A stretch of 64,000 bases of DNA from Bidens hawaiensis (GCA_021521415.1 JAIQDT010000186.1:2146001-2210000); one strand, 5' to 3'; shown: positions 21,819 to 34,077, counted from the first letter of the stretch. The notes: a model not told the origin generated them from the letters alone. Program-made: numbers and translations.

Positions 21819-23531
21819 TGATGTGATGTAAAACACACATATTTTCCTAATAGTTTTTATGTTATTTTGTGCTTAAACGTTAACGATCATTTTGTTATTC
21901 TTGCATTAAATTACATGTTTTTGTATGTGATATATCCCATGTTGAAGAGAGCGAGAAAACGAGTCAAATGAAAAAAGAATCAGCTAGAACGGAGCTCGGA
22001 TGAAGCTGGTACGCAAAAACGAAGATAAACATGTTGAAAGTCGAAAAACGTCAGTAAATGTCATGTTCGAGCTACGCGACCAGGTCATACCATTCAATAA
22101 GCATGTGGTAGATTCCAACATATCCCAAGGCTGCCAAGAATGTTCAAGAATCAGCTACCACGTCTATTTTGTCTTCTAGTGGGCCAAGTGGGCTTGTTTT
22201 AACCTATTTTATATTAGGAAGGAGGTGTTTAAACATATATATAAACCCTAAAACCCTATGAACGAAATTATTCAAGTTTCCAGCCATCCCACACCTGCTC
22301 TAGAGGAGAAACCAAGGAGGACAAGCTTACGGTTCCATCTTTTATCCTTTGATTGTCGGTTTTGACTATTTTAACGTTTGTGAGTTCGTTTTTGGTGTTT
22401 AAGCATTCAAACCTTTTGTAATCAGATTTATATGAGCATGTTTATCATTTATATCTATTTTATCTACTGTTCATTGATTATGATTGGCTAAACTTATTAG
22501 TTCTACCTAGGTTAGATGAATATTTTTAGGTTTTAATGAGTTTTATGGATTGTTGATCATCATGACTTAAATTGTTAATGTAAAGTTTGGTTTAACATTG
22601 AATTAGGTTGTGTTTAGTGGCTGTGAATTTGTTAATTACACTTATAAACCTCTTGTTTTAATTAATTGAATGAGTTTTGATTGATTGTTGCTTGTCAGGA
22701 CTCTTTACTTAGTGTTTAGGGTTTGTTTGCGAGTTGATCAACCGTAAGGTTTAAGTGAGTGTTTTAATTGAATATAATCAGCAGATAGACACCTTCCTTG
22801 AGACCGAGAGGTGATAGGAAGTAAAGTCATCTCATAGCTTTTACTTCTTAGGATTAGGATCGCCCGAGAGCGGGTTCGGTTCTTGTCGGGTTTGGGTTTG
22901 TGAGCGATTAGTTGACCTAGTTTAAGTTAAACTGAATTGTTCCTCTATCCTTGGTTGCGTAGTATTCGTCCATTAGGGTAGTGTGTCGGTGAGACCGAGA
23001 GGAGAGTCGGCATTAGATCACGTTAACAATTTGTCATCCGGTTTTGTTCTTAAAATCAACTAAGTGTAAATTAGAGTTTGTTGGTGAGACCGAGAGGTGA
23101 TCTAGCTTCCTTGAGTGAACCTTAGTTGTGTCATCCTTAGGAACCAGTGTCGTGAGAATCCTCAATCCATTATTTATTATACCTTCAATATGATTCTTAC
23201 ATAGGTAGACGTTTTCTCCGATTGCAGTAAAGTTTCCAAGTTTCGTCAAGAGTTTTATTTAGTTAAGTTAAGTTTAGCTAATTAATTTAGTTAAAGTAAG
23301 TTAAGTTAAGTAGTTAATTAAATATTAAAAATCATTTAAATATTATTAGGTGAGTCTTGGTTAGGGTTAGTTATCATATACTTTGTCAAGTGTCCTTGTG
23401 TTCGATACTCGGACTTCCTTAGTGCTATACTAGTAGTGATCGGTACACTTGTCGGTTTTGTGTGGTTTATTTAGGAGTCTTGTTTAATAAATTTAAAGCT
23501 TAGTTGTGAGAGCATCATTATACACACATCA
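21819..23531 (+). repeat. 5' LTR of the Athila-type element
   Basis: 1713 bases. A TATA-like ATATATATAAACCC lies near 22235. The downstream part has several GAGACCGAGAGG(A/T)G words (22800, 22990, 23087) and a TTAAGTTAAG-rich stretch near 23265-23320. It is nearly identical to the right LTR, so the insertion is relatively recent. Confidence 0.9.
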
Positions 23532-23537
23532 AGTTTT

Positions 23538-23555
23538 TGGCGCCGTTGCCGGGGA
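23538..23555 (+). other. Primer-binding site, tRNA-Asp type
   Basis: TGGCGCCGTTGCCGGGGA starts seven bases after the LTR end and is the exact complement of the 3' end (with CCA) of plant tRNA-Asp as I know it. Confidence 0.85.
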
Positions 23556-23725
23556 CACGGTTAGAGGCTTATTGAGAACGACCCTAGTTGGGATTTACCT
23601 ATTGTATTTTCGTATATTTAGATTAGATTAGTTATTTTAAATAGTTTAATTTTATTTTTAGTATTTTATTCTATTTTTATCTGGTGCCCGTGATCCTTTT
23701 CTTTTGAGTGTTCTTTACAGGAAAT

Positions 23726-24601
23726 ATGTTCGGACGACAGGTTGGAACGCCATGGTGCAAAGTATGTGGCAGAGATCACTGGGTGCATGATGCTTATGAG
23801 AGGAGAAATATAGAAGTCGAAGCACGGAAAGCTCCATGGGAATCACTTTTGGCAAAGCCTCCTCCATACCGATTTGCATATGATCAAATGGGGAACTTCT
23901 TAGGGTATAAAGATTTGCCAGGGAGTATATTAGAGCCCACCCCATAATTGGAGGAAATAATGGATGATGTGTTGTTTGCTATTAGAAATGATTTGGAATA
24001 TGTTTCTCCTTTGAATCCACCTTTGTTTGAAACCCTGAGCGAGATTGAAGATACCGGAATGGAGGAGCAGAGAGTAAAGGAGTATGTTCCCTCTTGGGAG
24101 GAAGAATTTAAGGATGAGTTTGGTGAAGAGTTGATGGATTTCACCATGATAAATGAATGAGAGTTTGACCCACTTGGCGATTTGAAGTTGCTTGAGGATC
24201 TATTGTATAACGAGCCAAGTGCGGGGATCAAGAATGAGCCTTGTGAGGAGAGACATGAGGTGGTTGGTGAATCAGTCTTTCCACCATTGCACTTTGAATG
24301 TGAAAAACCAAAACATGAACCGTACTCAATCTCCATTCGGGACGTGTTGAGGTTTAAAAAGTTGGCTAAAAGAATAAGGAGGATATCTAGGCTCAGCGAT
24401 CATGGTGTGCAGAAGATTTTGTTACTCCCGTTTCACTTTAGGAGATCCTTTTTTTGGGAGTTTAAGAGTTGGTGGGCCGAGTTTAATTCATATGGTCGGG
24501 CCCATGAGAGTTGTGCAATTGGTTTCTTCCCGACCAATTGTAAGAGGAGAGTGTTGAGGAGCATCGATGGGAAGAGGATAAAGGAGAAGCCTCCTGATTG
24601 A
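23726..24601 (+). pseudogene. Gag-like protein of the Athila-type element, two internal stops
   Basis: One frame of 292 codons from ATG 23726 to TGA 24601, broken by TAA at 23945-23947 and TGA at 24158-24160. ATG 23726 follows TTTACAG, a possible splice acceptor. The N-terminus has a partial zinc-knuckle-like CKVCGRDHWVHD and a proline-rich KPPPYRFAYDQ block. The middle is strongly acidic, and the end is basic and aromatic (RISRLSDHGVQK, FFWEFKSWWAEFNSYGRAH). I do not recognise an enzymatic domain. The acidic-to-basic layout and position just after the leader suggest a gag-derived RNA-binding protein kept by the non-autonomous family; function is inference. Confidence 0.6.
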
Positions 24602-26159
24602 GGTTTCGGGAGCGAGTCCGGCTGAAGACTATTCAATAAACTTAGCACTTCTCGGGAGGCAACCCGGTAATATCTTTCCTTATTATTTTATTTTCATTTT
24701 TATTTTTATTTCTGAGTTTTGCCAAGTGTTTCTTCTCTTACTTGCAGGTTATTCCTTGGTTGGTTGATGACGGTTAATGAGCTGGAGTTTTAAACAAGTG
24801 TGGGGATGCAATATGCTTAAGGATTGTCGTTTTCGTTCGTTAGTGATAGCTTGATAGAGAGCACTGGAGTTTTAAGCTTGCGTTCGAATAGGAGGGCGAG
24901 GAACATGATTCACCGCACACTTTCATGATCACATATACCAGGGGAGTCTGTTCCACTTTATTTTTCTTTATGTTTGGTTTTGTCTTTTCCTTGTCTCACA
25001 TTGAGGACAATGTGAAATTTAAGTGTGGGGATGGGGAACTGACGTTTTCATTTTTAAGAAAAATAAAAGAATATTGAAAATCTTGAGAGTTAATATAAAA
25101 AAAAAGTTTAAAGAAAAATGTCCCTTGAATATTGTTTTTCTTCTACGTTAAGCAGGAAATGATATTATCATCGTTGTGTTAATGAACTCTCGGAACTTTT
25201 GAAAAATATATAATATAATAATAAAAGAAGAAATGGTTAGCATATCTGATTTGGGATGTGTCGGTAGGCCCAACTAGCTTTAATAGTCCTTTTTAGCAGT
25301 TTTTATATATATAATAATTTGAAAAACGGTGAAACCGAATTTCGATGCTTAGGGAGGATTACCATAATCTGAAAACTTTGAGATGGTTACACTTAGATGC
25401 ACTCAAAACCAGCACGCACCACATGTCCATCTTTCTACGAGCTTAGAAATAGTTATATATTTTAGGGTAATATGAAAAAAAAAGAAGAAAAAAGAGAAAA
25501 AAAAAAAGAAAAAAAAAAAGTATGTATTGAAAGTTATGTTTGTGTATTCTCAAAAGTTGTTCAAGAAAAGCAAAATGCTTGTGACGAAAGTTATGTATTA
25601 CAAAATGCCAAAGAAGCAATCTTTAAAGTTAGTAAAAGAGGCCAAAGATGCACATACTAGATGGGACTTAGAGTTTACGTGTTACCTTGGGGATAGTGAC
25701 TCTGAGGATACACTATTGGGGCTCGAAGGTTTTTAGTCAATAAATATTTTTTTAGGGAATATATAGGATAAAGTCCAATAATATTTAGGAATAGCTCGTA
25801 CGACCTCCACATGACCATTCATCCATCAAAATTTCACCTAGTGCATCTAATTAGTACTATCAACGAGTCCTTGGCATATAGTGATTTGTCGAACCAGTTT
25901 GCTTCGACTCTAGTTTTTCTAGCTCTCTTTGTCTGAGATGGGGTAGGTGTAGCCTTAGTTTTTGGACTTAAAACGTTTAATGCAAAAGGGGGGCTTGATT
26001 GGCTGGTGGCTGGGTTTAAGTGGACAACAATATCGGCAATCGCGGTTAATATGTCGAGCTATTTCTTATGTTTTGATAATGATTAATAATCTGGGAGTTC
26101 GGTGTCTTTCACTTGGTTATGATCCTGTGTAGATTTCTTTTTCAGAGACGAAAAAGGTT
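24602..26159 (+). other. Non-coding 3' half of the Athila-type element
   Basis: Holds a short stem CGGG-AGGCAA-CCCG (24653-24666), two extra purine-tract-like words AAGTGTGGGGATG (24799 and 25020), and an A/G-rich run (25470-25520). No long conserved frame. The stem and repeated purine words look like conserved element RNA signals. Confidence 0.55.
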
Positions 26160-26175
26160 TAAGTGTGGGGATGTT
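26160..26175 (+). other. Polypurine tract of the Athila-type element
   Basis: AAGTGTGGGGATGTT directly precedes the TGATGTG start of the right LTR. It is the third copy of this word in the element; only this one abuts an LTR. Confidence 0.75.
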
Positions 26176-27891
26176 TGATGTGATGTAAAACACACATGTT
26201 TTCCTAATAGTTTTTATGTTATTTTGTGCTTAAACGTTAACGATCATTTTGTTATTCTTGCATTAAATTACATGTTTTTGTATGTGATAGGTCCCATGTT
26301 GAAGAGAGCGAGAAAACGAGTCAAATGAAAAAAAAATCAGCTAGAACGGAGCTCGGATGAAGCTAGTACGCAAAAACGAAGATAAACGTGTTGAAAGTCG
26401 AAAAACGTCAGTAAATGTCATGTTCGAGCTACGCGACCAGGTCATACCATTCAATAAGCATGTGGTAGATTCCAACATATCCCAAGGCTGCCAAGAATGT
26501 TCAAGAATCAGCTACCACGTCTATTTTGTCTTCTAGTGGGCCAAGTGGGCTTGTTTTAACCTATTTTATATTAGGAATGAGGTGTTTAAACATATATATA
26601 AACCCTAAAACCCTATGAACGAAATTATTCAAGTTTCCAGCCATCCCACACCTGCTCTAGAGGAGAAACCAAGGAGGACAAGCTTACGGTTCCATCTTTT
26701 ATCCTTCGATTGTCGGTTTTGACTATTTTAACGTTTGTGAGTTCGTTTTTGGTGTTTAAGCATTCAAACCTTTTGTAATCAGATTTATATGAGCATGTTT
26801 ATCATTTATATCTATTTTATCTACTGTTCATTGATTATGATTGGCTAAACTTATTAGTTCTACCTAGGTTAGATGAATATTGTTAGGTTTTAATGAGTTT
26901 TATGGATTGTTAATCATCATGACTTAAATTGTTAATGTAAAGTTTGGTTTAACATTGAATTAGGTTGTGTTTAGTGGCTGTGAATTTGTTAATTACACTT
27001 ATAAACCTCTTGCTTTAATTAATTGAATGAGTTTTGATTGATTGTTGCTTGTCAGGACTCTTTACTTAGTGTTTAGGGTTTGTTTGCGGGTTGATCAACC
27101 GTAAGGTTTAAGTGAGTGTTTTAATTGAATATAATCAGCGGATAGACACCTTCCTTGAGACCGAGAGGTGATAGGAAGTAAAGTCGTCTCATAGCTTTTA
27201 CTTGTTCGGATTAGGATCGCGCGAGAGCGGGTTCGGTTCTTGTCGGGTTTGGGTTTGTGAGTGATTAGTTGACCTAGTTTAAGTTAAACTGAATTGTTCC
27301 TCTATCCTTGGTTGCGTAGTATTCGTCTCCATTAGGGTAGTGTGTCGGTGAGACCAAGAGGAGAGTCGGCATTAGAGCACGTTAACAATTTGTCATCCGG
27401 TTTTGTTCTTAAAATCAACTAAGTGTAAATTAGAGTTTGTTGGTGAGACCGAGAGGTGATCTAGCTTCCTTGAGTGAACCTTAGTTGTGTCATCCTTAGG
27501 AACCGGTGTCGTGAGAATCCTCAATCCATTATCTTATTATACCTTCAATATGATTCTTACATAGGTAGACGTTTTCTCCGATTGCAATAAAGTTTCCAAG
27601 TTTCGTCAAGAGTTTCATTTAGTTAAGTTAAGTTTAGCTAATTAATTTAGTTAAAGTAAGTTAAGTTAAGTAGTTAATTAAATATTAAAAATCATTTAAA
27701 TATTATTAGGTGAGTCTTGGTTAGGGTTAGTTATCATATACGTTGTCAAGTGTCCTTGTGTTCGATACTCGGACTTCCTTAGTGCTATACTATTAGTGAT
27801 CGGTACACTTGCCGGTTTTGTGTGGTTTCTTTAGGAGTCTTGTTTAATAAATTTAAAGCTTAGTTGTGATAGCATCATTATACACACATCA
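26176..27891 (+). repeat. 3' LTR of the Athila-type element
   Basis: 1716 bases starting TGATGTGATG and ending CACATCA. Only scattered single-base differences and a few 1-2 base indels from the left LTR were seen by eye. Confidence 0.9.
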
Positions 27892-27896
27892 CGGGT

Positions 27897-28857
27897 CGAG
27901 CCAACATCAAAAAGGCGGTGAGAGAAAACAAACAAAGAAACCCCCCCGGCGAAGCTCGGTCTAAAAAGGAAACAGTAGCATGGACAACGGACGAGTTTGA
28001 ATACCTTGCACAGGCGTTGGTAGCGATATCGGAAGATCCCGAGTGTTGTACGTGTTTAATATTATTCTTATTGTTTATTTTATTATTGTTTGTTGAAAAA
28101 TAATATTAAGTTTGCAGTAATATTTATTTAACTATCTTTGGTAGCCAACTCTATCAAGCCTCCAACTTTTCTTGGGAAAAAATTTTGGAGATCTTCAAAG
28201 AAATTGGAGGAGACAAGCGCTGGAAAAAAGATTCAGTAATGTCAAAATGGACCGACATAAATTCGAGATGTCAACTTTTTCATACGGTTTACGGTCGGAA
28301 TAAAGATGTGTGGGGTAGTGGTGTCGATGATTTGGAGATCATTGAATGTCATTGATAGAGTTTCAAAGCAGGTTTGGGAACTTCCACTACATGGCATGTT
28401 GGAATCGTCTGAAGCTTCACCCTAAGTGGTGCCTAGTAACCGCCACCGCCTCCGGAATTCAATGGCCATCAAAAAGGTCTAAGACCTTCTCTTCGGTTGA
28501 TCTAGAGACACCGAGGTCTGATGCTCATAACTTCAACTTAAACGATGATGATGATGTCGGGCATGCCGTTTATAATGTCTTCGAGATTTCTCAACCGACG
28601 GGTATGATAAGGGAACAGGGAATTAAGGGGTCAGATCATCGTCAACGAGTGCTGGTGTCGATATGACAAGACAGTTCGAAGAAATGAACCGTCTATTTCA
28701 AGATATACGTGACCTTGGTTATGAACGTCTTCAACTCAATAAAAAGGTCGCCGATGTTATTTTAGTGAGGCAAATTGATGCCGTCCTCGAGGTTTTAAGG
28801 AGAGACTTCCCTGAATCCGACCCGGATCCAAAGCATAACCGAAAAGAGAAGAAATGA
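27897..28857 (+). pseudogene. PIF/Harbinger ORF1 (Myb-like DNA-binding protein), C-terminal part, broken
   Basis: After the insertion, coding resumes with basic residues and the Myb/trihelix-like block VAWTTDEFEYLAQALVAISED (about 27980-28040). A probable intron follows (GT near 28050, AG near 28142), then a block with GGDKRWKKDSVMSKWTDINSRC (about 28205-28275). After a TGA near 28355 and a frame change, the C-terminal ORF1 signature appears: WNRLKLHPKW, NFNLNDDDD and QPTGMIREQG (28398-28630). A last frame (28663-28857) has the helical QFEEMNRLFQDIRD segment. ORF1 normally acts with the DDE transposase in binding element ends. At least two frame changes make this copy dead. Confidence 0.75.
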
Positions 28858-29163
28858 AATTCACCAAAATACGACCTTGACCTTGAGTAGTTTTTATTTA
28901 TTTTAAGTATTTTTCTTGGTTTTATTTTGTAGTTTTTATTTTAAATGTAGTCTTTTTATTAAATTTAGTTTTTTATTTAAATTTTAAATATTTAAAAAAA
29001 ATTATAAACAAAAATTAGAAATATTGACTGGGCCCAAAATGACGCAAATTGCCTAGGGGATGGGCATTATGACTACACCATACTTTTGCAAAAAATATAA
29101 AAACTGATTGGGCGCCACATGGCGCAAAATGTCGGATGTGCCTAATTATGACTACACATGGTC

Positions 29164-30612
29164 TAATTTCATTCTACCTCACATCAGTGCATATCAAGCA
29201 CTGCCTAGAAGTTATAACTTATCAGATTGTAAGAGCATTCACATCCTATCTACTATCTCTAAATCCAAAATTACACTAAAAACACTACATATTAATTAAC
29301 TCTTCTTTTTTTTTCAATCAAATAATAATATTTTTTATATCTTTATTATTATCATTTCTTTCTCTTTTAATCACAACCACTTTCAACAAATATTAAAAAT
29401 TATAGGAGGTGAACAATAACTCAAATTTACAAGATCATTGCATTTTCTCTCTCATCTACCCACAATATTTTAAACCACTCCTCTACTGTGTTCCCGAGTT
29501 TCATTTAAAGGGAGAAAAGAAAGGGAGGAGAATTGAAAGAGAAAAGAAATAGAAGGGAAGGAAAATGTGTCACTTCATTTAATGTTTCTGAGTTTAATGA
29601 AAATGAAATGAAAGGAAAGAAAATTTAGGAGTTAATAGGTAGTTAATGTTATAAACACACATTTTCTCTCCTAATATTTTCAATTTGGAATGATAAATAT
29701 TGACTTAAATTTTCTAGCATTTTCTCTTCCTTACCCTCCCCTCCCCTCCCCTCCCCTCCCCTTCATAAAGAATCTCTGAAAATGATTCATTCACATTTTT
29801 CTTCTCATTTTCTTCTCCTCCCCTCTTTAAGTGAGACTTAAGAACACAATATAAATTATAAAAATCATAATCCCCAAATTTGATGATTTAAATATGAATG
29901 CTCTAATTTAGTTTTCTTTGTTTCAATCTAGCATGTTTTTTTTAATTATAATTTCTAAATCAATTTCTTTCTATGCAAGTCATCTGACACTTGTCGTAGC
30001 ACTTGATGTCCGGTACGACCGAGCTTGGGCCCACTAGATGCTAGTGCCCTTTGCTTGCCTTCAACTTCAAACAATGAAATAATTTAACAAGAAGCAACTG
30101 TAGGGGACGGACACGTGGAAATTAATTATGATTAGAATTATTTAAATGTTTAAAAACAAGTAATAATCATGGTTTTTGCCGACGATATAATGACGGCCAC
30201 ACTTGACAACCACCGCCCTCTAATTGGCTTTTCCATTGTCTAAAATTAACGCCGGTTTTTATTTATACAAAGCTTTATTTTTAAATAAATGTATCAACAA
30301 GGTTTTCTTGTATTTATGTTTGGAAATTATGTGCTGGCCAAATCAATTTAATTAGCAGAATAAGAATAAGTACTTAACTAGGAATATTCTAGTTTTTTTA
30401 GCAGTTAACTGATTTAAATTACAAATTAGTTTCTTTTTTTTGCAACATGGGTTAAATAGATTGAAAAAACCTTAACAGAATTGAGCTAAATGAAAAAGAA
30501 AACTCACATAACCTTTTTTTGTTTTCAGGTTTGAAACGAATTCATATTTTTTAAACCGAAAACTCAAATCAGTTCGGTTAATCAAATCGAAAACCTAATA
30601 CATGATTAGTTC
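29164..30612. other. Spacer with an A/G-rich foldback
   Basis: Between about 29490 and 29847 the left side GTGTTCCCGAGTTTCATTTA pairs imperfectly with the right side read inverted (GTGTTCTTAAGTCTCACTTA), with G/A-rich sequence below it and a (CTCCC)n microsatellite at 29733-29762. This is probably a miniature element, but no target duplication was resolved. The rest (29848-30612) shows no gene. Confidence 0.4.
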
Positions 30613-31342
30613 TTTTTTTAAATGGTTTCGATAGATTCAGATTTTGGCTTAATCTATTTGAAACCAAATATTGAACACCCTAATGTCTTGATATCCATTT
30701 GATGAGGCACGGGACAAAGACGGATTCTATTCTACTATCTGATATTGAGGTCTTTATTGCTTGGAAAAAATAGTGTTATTTAATATCTTATACTTAATGC
30801 AACAATGATTCCGACTAATCACTTATATTTAAATAAGGTTTATTGGATTTTAATAATTTCTATTAAATGATATCAGCCGGTAATAATCTCTATTCATTTT
30901 ATTACCATTGATGGTCATAAATTAAAAATGTTGGACCCCAATGGTTCCCCGTTAAAAATGACCTAATGACGTTATATTTTTTTTAAATGGTTTCGATAGA
31001 TTCAGATTTTGGCTTAATCTATTTGAAACCAAATATTGAACACCCTAATGTCTTGATATCCATTTGATGAGGCACGGGACAAAGACGGATTATATTCTAC
31101 TATCTGATATTGAGGTCTTTATTGCTTGGAAAAAATAGTGTTATTTAATATCTTATACTTAATGCAACAATGATTCCAATTAATCACTTATATTTAAATA
31201 AGGTTTATTGGATTTTAATAATTTCTATTAAATGATATCAGCCGGTAATAATCTCTATTCATTTTATTACCATTGATGGTCATAAATTAAAAATGTTGGA
31301 CCCCAATGGTTCCCCGTTAAAAATGACCTAATGATGTTATAT
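30613..31342 (+). repeat. 365-bp tandem duplication
   Basis: Two head-to-tail copies at about 30613-30977 and 30978-31342, spaced 365 bases (AAATGGTTTCGATAGATTC starts at 30620 and 30985). Only about four differences were noticed (for example GATTCCGACTAAT versus GATTCCAATTAAT), so it is recent. It duplicates the left arm of a foldback element. Confidence 0.9.
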
Positions 31343-31740
31343 TTTTTTCCGAACTTCAAACTAATGTTTTAGGGCTTTTGATCGTAAGGAGTATACAAGT
31401 CAATTAATGTAAAACTTAGCTCGAAACGGTATTCCAAAATGACAAATAATGGTTCAATTCGGGTGTTAGAACTTACAGTTAACAAAAATCATGTCGCTCG
31501 GATCACCGTTTCAAGCTAAGTTTTACACCCATCGACTTAAAACATTAGCTTGAAATGCGAAAAAAAGTATAACACCGTTAAGTTATTTTTAGCGGGGGAC
31601 AATTGGGGGTCTTTTTTAAATTTGAGACTGCCAGTGATAATAAAATAAATATCGATTATTATCATCCAATTTCATTCAATATATAGATTATTAAAATTCA
31701 ATAAATTTTAAAGAATTACCACAATAATAAAAATCTTAGA
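30845..31740. repeat. Foldback element with long inverted arms
   Basis: The stretch from about 31195 through 31450 pairs with the stretch 31450-31740 read inverted. Shared words include GTAAAACTTAGCT(C/T)GAAACGG, CAA(A/G)CTAATGTTTTA and TTTATTG(G/A)ATTTTAATAAT. The loop is near GGTTCAATTCGGGTGTTAG. It has no coding capacity, so it is probably a MULE-like miniature element. Tips and target duplication were not resolved, partly because of the tandem duplication of one arm. Confidence 0.6.
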
Positions 31741-33315
31741 ATCCCCACCACTCTACGAGATGATAATTATATTTATGTAATATTGTATTTTACGAATAAG
31801 TCTTATATAATAACTTTATAGTTAGTGAACTATGTTTTGTGAAGGTAAATTAACGTGCTACAAGCACAAAGTATTGATGCATAAGTCTCGTGAGGCCAAC
31901 AGGATTACCGTATCCCGAAATTGAATACGGAGGGAATGGTCACGTGACCGACAAAAGGCCGAGGTCTCACCCACACCCCCACCTTCTTTTACCTAAATAT
32001 TTGTGACAACGGTCCCACTATATGGCATGTTATGTTTTTCTCATCTATCCCACGGTATTCGTTTTGAGTAGCAAGTTGAATAGATGTTTATGAGATGCAT
32101 GAAAATGAAGTGACTCAATTATTAATTTAAAATTCATTTAACAAAGTGAGATCTTTTTTTAATGGCCATTTGGATCACTAGCGGGTCACTGACCCGCCCG
32201 ATCATCTCCATTTCCCTATTATGAAAGGTGAGGTGCTAGGCTGGCACGTTCCTAAAGGGGAGCTCGCACAACAGTCCGTCCGTCAGTTCTAACTTGAAGA
32301 CCATCTTCATTAGGAAGCTCCTCGTAGATTTGAAAGCCCATAGCCCAACCTATTCGCCGCAACTGCCACCTCAGCCTCTCATTGGTAAGATGGCACCAAG
32401 ACCCCCAAAGTCTTTTAAGTGTAAAATCAATATCATTGAATCAAAATATATTATTCAAGATATTTTACTGAACTGATGACATATGTCGTGCATTACATGT
32501 ACATAATTTAGATTTTATTATATTAAACAAATAAAGAAAGATTTTTAGAATTTGAACAAGGGTTTGACTTATTAATTCGAAGGGCCATGGCGCGAACATG
32601 GTGGGGAACGGCTGATCTTCCCGCCACAAAATCCGAGGTGGGACACCTCGTATATATGATTTGGCACGTGGACGACAGCTCATGCCTCTGTCAATACATT
32701 GTTACCTTCTTTCATATTGTTTGCTGGTACAAAAGTCAAAACAACTAATATTAATTTGGGTCTAAAAAGGAAAATCATCTTTACCTAGTTTATATATCTT
32801 ACTAGTTGCTCTCAAAATGGGTGTCAGTTAACTTAGTTACACTTACGGCGGTGAGCTCAACTGGTATTATAGTGGAAGTAAAGGTTTAAGACGGAGACTG
32901 CAAAATATCAAGTTTAATTTGGTTTTAACCGAATTTTACCGTAGTGGGTCTTCGAGACAAGGGGTTTTCTTTGGAACAAGAGATGGAGGGCTTAGGCTAA
33001 CCAACACTGTCTGCGATCAAGAGCGCATGGGTCACTTTTTGCAATTGGGTTACCCTAGGTAGCCAGATCTATTCGTTGGTCATTTCAAAAAATAAAGTTA
33101 ATTTTATTGTAGTCAATAACCTTTGGCTTAGCTGGCAAATGCTAGCCGAGTTAAGTGTGAGTTAAGACGACACACTAAGGTTCAAAGCATGCATGTGACA
33201 AAAATTTTGGTTATAAACTTCCTTGTGATCACTGTCTGATTCAAACAAATACATGCTACTAGTAAGGGAAGAACGCCACTATTTTTTTATTTGAGTTTTT
33301 TTGTTTTAAAAACAT
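31741..33315. other. Region without a recognised gene
   Basis: Contains the second copy of the CATTTGGATC/CCCGATCATCTCCATT repeat (32165-32212; first copy at 1938) and a segment at 32843-33085 with a tRNA-like A-box (GTGAGCTCAACTGG) but no convincing B-box, possibly a SINE remnant. No open frame with recognised homology. Confidence 0.4.
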
Positions 33316-33323
33316 GAGAAAAC

Positions 33324-33869
33324 CAATGTTTCCAGATCTGACCCGGGCTCGACCCGGACGCCTTACCGGGTCAAAGGTCGGACCGACCCGGAAGGGCGGA
33401 CCGGTGTTTGACCCGGATGACGTCATAAATAATTTATATATGTATATATTTTTATATATATATAATTCATATACATATAAAAATTAATAATAACAAAAAA
33501 TAATAATAATAACAAACTTTTAATGTTAATTTATGTTTCATACATTGTTTTTTGAATATATATGATATATATTTGATCAATAAAAACATCAATGAAGCCT
33601 GGTTGGTTGGTTCATGGGCAATTATTAAAGCTTTTACCTAGGAAATGACCCAAGTTCGAATCCCACCATGCACATTTCATTTTAGATTTAATAAAAAATA
33701 GGTTTTACCGGTTGACCCGCCAGGTCACCGGGTCCGGACCGACCGCCACCCAGCAAACCCAGCCGGGTTTTTCGAAAACGGGTCAAATACCTCACCCGGC
33801 CCGGTTCTGAGACCGGGTCCCGGTCGGACCGGTCCGACCGGCCGGGCCGGGCCGGGTTTCAAAACAGTG
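33324..33869. mobile_element. hAT-type miniature element with CCGG-rich arms
   Basis: A 546-base element with a perfect 8-bp target duplication GAGAAAAC (33316-33323 and 33870-33877). Tips are CAATGTTTCC and, read inverted, CACTGTTTTG. Both arms are dense in GACCCGG/CCGGGTC words and can pair, while the middle is A/T-rich. A B-box-like AGTTCGAATCCC lies at about 33651. No transposase. Confidence 0.85.
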
Positions 33870-34077
33870 GAGAAAACTACTCTCTTATTGGGAGTGGTTT
33901 GCAGTTTGCATGATGTAATTTTTATTGTAATTTCGATTTCAAGTTTATCCCAATATAGTGGCAATGAAATTGTATCAAATTTTGATCTACTTAAGTTCTT
34001 ATTCTTTTGTCAGTAATTTGTTTTTTGTTTTTGTTTTTTTAATAAAATTATACACTTCTAAAAGAAAATAAATAATA

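Larger units (their letters stand above)
21819..27891 (+). mobile_element. Non-autonomous Athila-type Gypsy retrotransposon
   Basis: LTRs at 21819-23531 and 26176-27891 carry perfect 7-base inverted ends (TGATGTG ... CACATCA). The target duplication is CGAGT/CGGGT (one mismatch). The primer site after the left LTR, TGGCGCCGTTGCCGGGGA, matches the 3' end of plant tRNA-Asp, typical of Athila. The internal region is only 2644 bases with one short gag-like frame and no protease, RT or integrase, so it is a large non-autonomous derivative. It landed in the ORF1 gene of a PIF element. Confidence 0.9.
21285..29163 (+). mobile_element. PIF/Harbinger element carrying ORF1 only, interrupted by an Athila-type element
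   Basis: The left tip GATCATCCGTAGTC and the right tip, read inverted as GACCATGTGTAGTC, are related terminal repeats. They are flanked by TTA (21282-21284) and TAA (29164-29166), a TWA-type duplication with one mismatch. A second inner copy of the GTAGTCATAATGCCC motif lies near 29065-29080 (read inverted). Without the nested element it is about 1.8 kb and carries remnants of the Myb-like ORF1 protein but no DDE transposase. It is therefore the counterpart of the transposase-only element at 2171-13410, although their tips differ. Confidence 0.65.

Noticed and set aside
32843..33085. Possible SINE with an A-box-like GTGAGCTCAACTGG
   Set aside because: No clear B-box, tail or target duplication; left only as a note.
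33590..33690. tRNA-like sequence with B-box AGTTCGAATCCC
   Set aside because: No cloverleaf or acceptor stem could be drawn and the A-box is weak; it lies inside a hAT-type miniature element.
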